From: CALJGI01 sp047618115
Lineage (GTDB): Bacteria; Pseudomonadota; Gammaproteobacteria; Pseudomonadales; Halieaceae
Assembly: GCA_047618115.1 (NCBI GenBank)
Contig: JBLHKV010000119.1
Location: 1 to 11,108, forward strand
Length of the DNA stretch: 11,108 nucleotides
Direction: 5' to 3'
Part shown: in pieces, positions 6,568-11,108 of the stretch
How positions within the stretch are numbered: position 1 is the first letter of the stretch
How the letters are laid out: each line of letters begins with the position of its first letter
Translations under genes and position numbers: made by a program
The notes under the pieces: model-generated
Databases searched by the model: none
What the model saw: only the letters and a program-made list of their open reading frames with translations
Told to the model about the DNA's origin: nothing

Positions 6568-7463
6568 ATTACCTCGACTATGAACCAAAAATCGATCGAG
6601 AAGTGCTGCGCGAGCTATCGAGGAAAGATGCTGCGCGCTCAACTTTCTACCTGTTGCTTCTCGCTGGTGTAGCACTCGGGTCATTCTCGCTATTGGTATT
6701 ACTACCTTCATTGGCAAGCTTTGTTATTGTCTTTTTGGTGATTGGCGTGCTGCAACACCACCTGCTGATCGTTCAGCATGAAGCCCTCCACCTCTTCTTG
6801 TTTAATGACCGCAGGGCCAACGAATATATAGGCGCGGTTGTTTCCTACCTGATTGGATTTACCATGCGGTATCGCAAGCTCCATTTCAGCCATCACCGGC
6901 AGTTGGGGGGGGTGGGCGATCCCGACCTGCACAACTATGAGTTAACGCCGCTAACGTCAGCCCACCTCAGGAAAATGCTGTTGCTCAATCTCACAGGTAT
7001 TGCAGCGATTACGCAGTTTTTCAGGCAGTCGATCGGGACGAAAAATGTAACCGAGAATGAGTCGTTTGACTGGGGTGTACTCGGTATAGTATTCACACAG
7101 TTACTTTTGCTGGTCGGGTTCTATGCCGTCGGGCACGTGCAATATTATTTCGTATTCTGGTTGCTGCCACTTATCACCATTGCCAAAACCATTACCAATT
7201 TTCGCAATATGGCAGAACACTTATTAATGCAGGGAAACACCCGCTACAGAACTATTTTATGTGGCGGGGTGGAAAAACTGATTTTCGCACCGCTAAATTT
7301 CAATTATCACGCCGACCATCACCTGTGCTTATCGGTCCCCTACCAGAACTTACCTCAACTCCACGAGTATCTGAGTAAGCTGGACGACTACCGCGATTAT
7401 GTGGATGTGCGAACAGGCTACATTTCAACGATCAGAGACGCGCTAGGAAAAACCGCTCTGTAA
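6564..7463 (+). CDS. Membrane fatty acid desaturase family protein
   Basis: This integral membrane di-iron enzyme of the fatty acid desaturase/hydroxylase superfamily is 299 residues from the preferred start. All three histidine boxes are present: HEALH (72-76), HFSHH (107-111) and HADHH (249-253) within NYHADHH. An extra conserved NMAEH (215-219) lies between the second and third boxes. Hydrophobic segments occupy about 28-65, 91-101, 139-151 and 173-207. It would use O2 and an electron donor to desaturate or hydroxylate a lipid acyl or similar chain in the membrane; the substrate is unknown. Two GTG starts are possible. The one at 6564 overlaps the methyltransferase stop (GTGA) and is preferred for translational coupling; 6552 would add four residues. 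Neither has a clear Shine-Dalgarno sequence. No ferredoxin or reductase gene adjoins it. Confidence 0.87.
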   Translation: MNYLDYEPKIDREVLRELSRKDAARSTFYLLLLAGVALGSFSLLVLLPSLASFVIVFLVIGVLQHHLLIVQHEALHLFLFNDRRANEYIGAVVSYLIGFTMRYRKLHFSHHRQLGGVGDPDLHNYELTPLTSAHLRKMLLLNLTGIAAITQFFRQSIGTKNVTENESFDWGVLGIVFTQLLLLVGFYAVGHVQYYFVFWLLPLITIAKTITNFRNMAEHLLMQGNTRYRTILCGGVEKLIFAPLNFNYHADHHLCLSVPYQNLPQLHEYLSKLDDYRDYVDVRTGYISTIRDALGKTAL

Positions 7464-7473
7464 GTAAAGCGGT
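7448..7473 (-). terminator. Intrinsic terminator of the aldo/keto reductase gene
   Basis: On the minus strand, just past the aldo/keto reductase stop (7479), ACCGCT (7473-7468) and AGCGGT (7457-7452) form a 6-bp GC-rich stem with a 10-base loop. Four T residues follow directly (7451-7448), or five counting the last stem position. This is the layout of a rho-independent terminator. It overlaps the last five codons of the convergent desaturase gene, so it works, if at all, for the minus strand only. The stem is short. Confidence 0.5.
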
Positions 7474-7478
7474 GACGG

Positions 7479-8432
7479 CTAATACCGGGTACCGGCGGCT
7501 ACTCCCTGTGGAAAGAGCTCGTCAATTCTCGTCAGTTCTTCTGCGCTGAAACTCACCTCGATGGAACCAGCGTTATCCTCCAGATACTTAATACGCTTGG
7601 TACCGGGAATTGCGGTGACGTTATCACCACGATTAAGTACCCAAGCCAGCGCCAACTGCGCTGGACTAATACCCTTCTCGGCGGCGATCTTTTTCACGTG
7701 CTCGGCAACAGCAAGGTTCTGTTCCAGGTTGTCGCCACTAAAGCGAGGGCTCGCCAGGCGCCAATCATCGGCCTCGAGCTCGTCCCTCGAGGTAATGCTG
7801 CCAGTGAGAAAACCTCGACCCAATGGACTGTAGGCGACAAAACCGATACCCAGATCGCGCGTCGTCTGCAGGATGTCGTCCTCTACTTCACGCGACCACA
7901 GGGAGTATTCGGTTTGTAGTGCCGAGATGGGAGCTTCCCGGTGGGCTCGCTTTAGCTGCTCACTGGTGGCCTCGGACAGACCCAAATACTTAACCTTACC
8001 CGCTTTCACAAGGTCAGCCATCGCCCCAACAGTCTCCTCGATTGGCACCGCTGGGTCGACCCGATGTTGGTAATACAGGTCAATGCACTCAACCCCCAGT
8101 CGTTGCAAAGATGCATCGCAGGCTTCCCGCACTCTTTCCGGGCGGCTGTTCAGGGCTACGCCCCCGTCTGCATCGCGGAGGATGCCAAATTTGGTCGCGA
8201 TTTCAATATCGTCACGGCGCTGGCTCAGTATTTTGCTGAGTAGTTCCTCGTTGGTATACGGGCCATAAATGTCAGAGGTATCCCAAAAGCTAACTCCCAG
8301 ATCCAGAGCTCGGTTCAAGGTTGCAATATTTTCCAACTCGTTCGTAGTTCCATAAAACTCGGACATGCCCATGCAGCCCAGCCCCAACCTGGATATCTTC
8401 AGACCCTGCGTGCCAAGTGGTATACGATTCAT
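7479..8432 (-). CDS. Aldo/keto reductase
   Basis: This 317-residue NADPH-dependent aldo/keto reductase is of the usual length. It begins with the family opening IPLGTQGLKISRLGLGCMGM. The catalytic tetrad can be placed as Asp in FWDTSDIYGP (about 51), Tyr in the same segment (about 56), Lys in IEIATKFG (about 81) and His in YYQHRVD (about 123). The late cofactor segment AIPGTKRIKYLEDN near residue 280 is also typical. The GMGMS-type opening and the YSLWSRE block suggest the AKR group often annotated as YakC/AKR13-like. It would reduce aldehydes or ketones in the cytoplasm; the natural substrate is not predictable. It starts 114 bases downstream of the MATE gene on the same strand, with a weak purine stretch (GGGAAAA) before its ATG. 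It ends in a likely intrinsic terminator. Confidence 0.93.
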   Translation of the reverse strand: MNRIPLGTQGLKISRLGLGCMGMSEFYGTTNELENIATLNRALDLGVSFWDTSDIYGPYTNEELLSKILSQRRDDIEIATKFGILRDADGGVALNSRPERVREACDASLQRLGVECIDLYYQHRVDPAVPIEETVGAMADLVKAGKVKYLGLSEATSEQLKRAHREAPISALQTEYSLWSREVEDDILQTTRDLGIGFVAYSPLGRGFLTGSITSRDELEADDWRLASPRFSGDNLEQNLAVAEHVKKIAAEKGISPAQLALAWVLNRGDNVTAIPGTKRIKYLEDNAGSIEVSFSAEELTRIDELFPQGVAAGTRY

Positions 8433-8524
8433 GCGATTTTCCCAGTATGATATGTTGGCGTAGTTTACGCGGGTACTCGCTTAACGTCAGTCTACTAGAT
8501 TCTCAGCAAATTCAATTTTCAATG

Positions 8525-8541
8525 TTGATCAAACTATAGTT
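8525..8541. repeat. Overlapping AT-rich palindromes between MATE and AKR genes
   Basis: TTGATCAA (8525-8532) and AACTATAGTT (8532-8541) are perfect palindromes sharing one base. They sit in an AT-rich spacer between the MATE stop and the aldo/keto reductase start. They could be an operator for the downstream gene or chance symmetry in AT-rich DNA. No T-tract terminator for the MATE gene is visible. Confidence 0.25.
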
Positions 8542-8546
8542 AATAT

Positions 8547-9896
8547 CTACTGTGCCCCGCTCTGCTCCGTCACTGAGCGAATGGTTCGACCGAGCCAAAT
8601 GTAGCCGCTGATACCAACGATAATATTTGCTCCGGCGGCGCCCACAAACAAACCCGACAGACCAAAAAAATGCTGTCCAAGCCAGGCTAGTGGTAATAAA
8701 ACAAAGATCGCGCGCAGAGCAGACAACAGCACCGCGCGACCGGGTAAATCCAGGCCATTGAATGCCGCACAAGCACACATGACCATCCCGTAACCGCCAT
8801 AGCTCAACGGCATAATCATCAGATAACTGGAGCTAACCAAGAGGGAAGCGTCCGAGTCGGTAAACAGCCGCGACACGCCCTCCCCCACTAAAGCCAGAAT
8901 CGCGGCCAGTACCAGTCCGAACATCAGCGCGAACCTGCCAATCAAGCCGCGCACTAATTCTAAGCGATGATAAATACCGGCACCAAAATTCTGTCCAATA
9001 ATCGGGCTGGTAACGGCAGATAGTGCATAAAAAGCAATAAGTGCTACCGGTTCAATGCGCATGGCAATACCGAGCCCTGCAACCGCCGGAGCGCCATATT
9101 GGGCAACCAGGGTAACTATCACGGAGTTGCTCAGGGGCACGATGGTGTTGGTCAGAGTAGCCGGCAATCCTATTCTGAGCACACGACGCCAGGACGCAAA
9201 CACTACAGCTACTGGTACTTTAAGGGTTGCCAACACACCCAGCCTGAAGTGCAGGTATACCAAGGTTCCAATCATGACCGTTACGTTGGACAACAGTGTC
9301 GCCAGTGCCGCACCGGCCATTTCCAGTCGCGGCATACCGAAGAGTCCAAAAATAAGTATTGGGTCCAGGATCAGGTTAAGTAGCGCTGCAAGCGCGATGA
9401 CCTTCCCCTCCAACATGGTGTTGCCACGCGCGCGCATGGACGCCAGACAAACCCAGTACACCGCTGCAGCAGGCATAGCCAGATACCAGATCCCCATGTA
9501 GTCCGCGATCAGCGGCAACAATTCCTCACCAGCGCCCAGCAAAGGAAAAACCTTAGTGATGGTCAGCAGGCCGAGCAGTGCCAGTCCGACAGAAGTCAAT
9601 CCCGCCAGTAGCGCGGTATCGGTGGTAAGTCTACGGGCACCGGAAGTATCTCCGCCTCCGATAGACCTCGATATCGTCGATGCGGCCCCCGCCTCAAAGC
9701 CAATATTAACGCTGGTTAGCAACCAGATAGCGGGGAAGCAAAAACTCATGGCAGCCAGCTGTGCTGCGCCCAACTGAGCTACAAAAAGCAGGTCCACCGC
9801 ATCGAAGGAGATGATGGCTATCAACCCCATCGCCATGGGAGTGGCTTGGCGACGCAGATGTCCGCCGACTGGGCCCTGGGTCAGGTCTTGCGCCAA
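8547..9896 (-). CDS. MATE family efflux transporter
   Basis: This 449-residue inner-membrane protein has about 12 predicted spans in two homologous halves, the standard size and layout of MATE (NorM-type) multidrug/Na+ or H+ antiporters. The N-terminus reads DLTQGPVGGHLRRQATPMAM, which closely follows the MATE pattern of a polar lead-in before TM1, then AVDLLFVAQLG in the TM1 region. Conserved MATE features include RARGNTM (about 155-161) and GIAMRIEP (about 270). The start is an unusual TTG at 9896, supported by GGAG nine bases upstream and by an in-frame stop at 9912-9914. The next in-frame ATG candidates would remove the conserved lead-in. It exports cationic or amphipathic compounds; the specificity is unknown. 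It is divergent from the nitroreductase and upstream of the aldo/keto reductase. Confidence 0.93.
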   Translation of the reverse strand: MAQDLTQGPVGGHLRRQATPMAMGLIAIISFDAVDLLFVAQLGAAQLAAMSFCFPAIWLLTSVNIGFEAGAASTISRSIGGGDTSGARRLTTDTALLAGLTSVGLALLGLLTITKVFPLLGAGEELLPLIADYMGIWYLAMPAAAVYWVCLASMRARGNTMLEGKVIALAALLNLILDPILIFGLFGMPRLEMAGAALATLLSNVTVMIGTLVYLHFRLGVLATLKVPVAVVFASWRRVLRIGLPATLTNTIVPLSNSVIVTLVAQYGAPAVAGLGIAMRIEPVALIAFYALSAVTSPIIGQNFGAGIYHRLELVRGLIGRFALMFGLVLAAILALVGEGVSRLFTDSDASLLVSSSYLMIMPLSYGGYGMVMCACAAFNGLDLPGRAVLLSALRAIFVLLPLAWLGQHFFGLSGLFVGAAGANIIVGISGYIWLGRTIRSVTEQSGAQ

Positions 9897-9905
9897 ATTG
9901 CTGTT

Positions 9906-9909
9906 CTCC
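9906..9909 (-). promoter_or_regulatory. Shine-Dalgarno site that supports the TTG start of the MATE gene
   Basis: The complement of 9906-9909 reads GGAG, nine bases before the TTG at 9896. An in-frame stop at 9914-9912 rules out a start farther upstream, so this site fixes the MATE start. Confidence 0.6.
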
Positions 9910-9974
9910 GACTAAACCCTGATAATCGCTATGCTATATGTGAGTTGATCACTTCGATTTAACACTTTACTTCA

Positions 9975-9997
9975 AGCTCTTTGCTAACGCGAGAGCT
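9975..9997. repeat. Inverted repeat in the MATE/nitroreductase spacer
   Basis: AGCTCT (9975-9980) and AGAGCT (9992-9997) form a 6-bp inverted repeat around 11 bases, extendable by CA/TTG with one bulge. The right arm is itself part of the palindrome AGAGCTCT (9992-9999). It could be an operator or a leader hairpin of the divergent MATE gene. Neither use can be shown from the sequence. Confidence 0.25.
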
Positions 9998-10030
9998 CTT
10001 GAGATTGCTTCCCATACGACTCAACGGGGG

Positions 10031-10040
10031 TGGCATGCCA
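10031..10040. repeat. Perfect 10-bp palindrome TGGCATGCCA in the divergent spacer
   Basis: TGGCATGCCA is a perfect palindrome about 100 bases before the nitroreductase start, in the 242-base spacer between the divergent MATE and nitroreductase genes. That is a natural place for an operator acting on one or both. No regulator gene lies in the window. The rest of this spacer holds no convincing small gene. Confidence 0.3.
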
Positions 10041-10070
10041 GCGTAATTATAGCGACGAGGCAGACATCAA

Positions 10071-10097
10071 TTGTCAGCAGCGCTGGAGTGCTATACG
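10071..10097 (+). promoter_or_regulatory. Weak sigma70-like promoter candidate for the nitroreductase
   Basis: TTGTCA (10071-10076) matches the -35 consensus at five of six bases. TATACG (10092-10097) matches the -10 at four of six after a 15-base spacer, which is short. The resulting leader would be about 35 bases and include the AAGGAG ribosome binding site. Low confidence. Confidence 0.3.
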
Positions 10098-10138
10098 CTG
10101 CCAAAGAGCTTCCAATTCCCAAAGGAGAATAACCAAGC

Positions 10139-10798
10139 ATGGAACTCTCTGACGTTATGCGTACAACTTTTGCCTGTAGGGAATTCACCGATGAGCAAGT
10201 GCCACAGGATGTGCTGCACCGCATCGTCGATTATGCCCGATTCGCCCCGAGCGGAGGTAATCGACAGGGGTGGCGTATCATCAATGTAACCGACCCTTCG
10301 AAAAAGGAGCGGCTTGCTCAACTATCGCTGCCAACTGCGACTCGCTATCTTCTCCAGATGAATGCCGGGGAAAACCCGCTCAATACCATAGACCTAAGCT
10401 CTGTCACTGATGATCAGGTGGCGCAAGCAGAAGCTCCTGAGTGGTTGGTCGCACACATAAAAAATGCACCAACCCTGTTGGTTATTACCGTTAACCTGGC
10501 GATGATCGCGAGTATGGATAAAGACCTCGACCGCATCGGCTTGGTAACTGGTGGTTCGATCTATCCATTGGCCTGGAATATTCTGCTTGCGGCCCGCAAT
10601 GAAGGTTACGGGGGAACGATGACCACTTGGGGCGTTGCCGAGGAAGCAGACGTTAAGGCTTTACTCGACATACCCGACAATTGGGCCGTGGCAACAATCA
10701 TGCCTTTGGGCAAACCTGTAAAACAGTTGACCAAGCTAAGGCGCAAGCCCGTCGAGGAAATACTTTTTACAGATGGCTGGAACGGCGACTGCGGCTGA
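10139..10798 (+). CDS. Nitroreductase family protein
   Basis: This 219-residue FMN-dependent nitroreductase is of the usual length for the family. The N-terminal FMN-phosphate region is seen as MRTTFACREFTDEQVP (7-22), followed by the flavin-contacting block RFAPSGGNRQGWRI (34-47). The C-terminal part has NEGYGGTMTTWG (154-165) and the family-typical end of the core, VATIMPLGKP (184-193). It would use NAD(P)H to reduce nitro groups, quinones or other acceptors in the cytoplasm, usually as a homodimer; the native substrate is unknown. The ATG is supported by AAGGAG at 10122-10127, 11 bases upstream. It is transcribed divergently from the MATE exporter and converges with the partial FAD oxidoreductase across a 43-base gap. 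Confidence 0.93.
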   Translation: MELSDVMRTTFACREFTDEQVPQDVLHRIVDYARFAPSGGNRQGWRIINVTDPSKKERLAQLSLPTATRYLLQMNAGENPLNTIDLSSVTDDQVAQAEAPEWLVAHIKNAPTLLVITVNLAMIASMDKDLDRIGLVTGGSIYPLAWNILLAARNEGYGGTMTTWGVAEEADVKALLDIPDNWAVATIMPLGKPVKQLTKLRRKPVEEILFTDGWNGDCG

Positions 10799-10841
10799 AA
10801 TGATCAGGGGCCGCGTGCGCTATTATGCAAAAATGGTGGGG

Positions 10842-11108
10842 TTAGTTCAGCTCGTTTACCGCCCTCCAGGCCATCATCATGGCAGTCTTGGCATCGGATT
10901 CGGGCGCAGAGTCACAATTGGCAACGGTAATTCGGCCAAATGGTTGGCGTCCTATCTTTGTAGAATTTCCCGGCCCGCCAATTGAATAACCATGAGCCCA
11001 TCGGTTCACAGATATGCTGGCAACATCCCGATCGAAATCAAATAGTTCAGCCGGGAACATACCGCTGAGGTGCTTCCGGATCTCATCTTCATAGTCATTA
11101 AACTGCAG
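10842..11108 (-). CDS. FAD-dependent (amine-oxidase-like) oxidoreductase, C-terminal part
   Basis: The minus-strand frame is open from the right edge of the window to the TAA at 10844-10842, giving the last 88 residues of a larger protein. An ATG at 11060 is internal: the codons before it (LQFNDYEDEIRKHLSG) continue in frame. The visible part contains ISVNRWAHGYS, then GRQPFGRITVANCDSAP and a final helix AMMMAWRAVNEL. This matches the closing FAD-binding segment of flavin amine-oxidase-like NAD(P)/FAD oxidoreductases, in which GRI-x-x-AN-x-D sits at the flavin and the last helix caps it. The Rossmann GxGxxG domain would lie beyond the edge. The reaction and substrate cannot be told from this piece. 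It converges with the nitroreductase gene, and no convincing terminator is seen in the gap. Confidence 0.72.
   Translation of the reverse strand: MQFNDYEDEIRKHLSGMFPAELFDFDRDVASISVNRWAHGYSIGGPGNSTKIGRQPFGRITVANCDSAPESDAKTAMMMAWRAVNELN

Noticed and set aside
9055..9501. 148-codon plus-strand reading frame antisense to the MATE gene
   Set aside because: It is low-complexity Ser/Thr/Ala-rich sequence complementary to conserved MATE helices, with no ribosome binding site.
10791..10814. GCGGC/GCCGC inverted repeat at the end of the nitroreductase as a terminator
   Set aside because: It has only five pairs with a 14-base loop and no T run on either strand.
1..11108. Insertion sequences, CRISPR arrays, tRNA genes, phage or toxin-antitoxin genes
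   Set aside because: I found no transposase motif, spaced direct repeats, tRNA-like clover-leaf or paired small toxin genes.

Overview
The window looks like an ordinary stretch of chromosome from a proteobacterium, most likely a marine-type gammaproteobacterium. That placement is inferred from the style of the proteins, moderate GC, tight same-strand gene pairs and Shine-Dalgarno use at several starts; nothing in the window fixes the taxon. I see no mobile element, phage gene, tRNA, rRNA or CRISPR array. Coding density is high, and the longest gene-free stretch is about 240 bases.

Layout. (1) Bases 1-1714, plus strand: the 3' part of a flavoprotein that fuses a pyridoxamine-phosphate-oxidase-like domain to a ferredoxin-reductase-like domain, followed 36 bases later by a glutathione S-transferase. 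(2) Bases 1826-4749, minus strand: a three-gene unit of a DapB-fold NAD(P)-dependent dehydrogenase, a small multi-membrane-span protein carrying an HEWSH (HExxH) motif, and an MFS transporter. (3) Bases 4785-7463: two SAM-dependent methyltransferases transcribed away from each other from an 80-base spacer. The plus-strand one has an N-terminal zinc-ribbon-like cysteine set and overlaps a membrane fatty acid desaturase by a few bases. The minus-strand one lies 35 bases upstream of the DapB-fold gene and may feed that unit. (4) Bases 7479-9896, minus strand: a MATE efflux pump, then an aldo/keto reductase whose likely intrinsic terminator lies inside the end of the convergent desaturase gene. 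(5) Bases 10139-11108: a nitroreductase facing the 3' end of a large FAD-dependent oxidoreductase that continues past the right edge.

Functional reading (inference). Two themes stand out. One is redox and xenobiotic handling: flavin reductase fusion, GST, AKR, nitroreductase, FAD oxidoreductase, and MATE and MFS exporters. The other is a small lipid- or envelope-tailoring group: two methyltransferases with hydrophobic C-terminal regions plus a desaturase. The less familiar parts are the HEWSH membrane protein tied to a DapB-fold dehydrogenase and an MFS carrier, and the divergent methyltransferase promoter region, where both genes lack a Shine-Dalgarno sequence and may make leaderless mRNAs. 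No clearly new system can be claimed from sequence alone.
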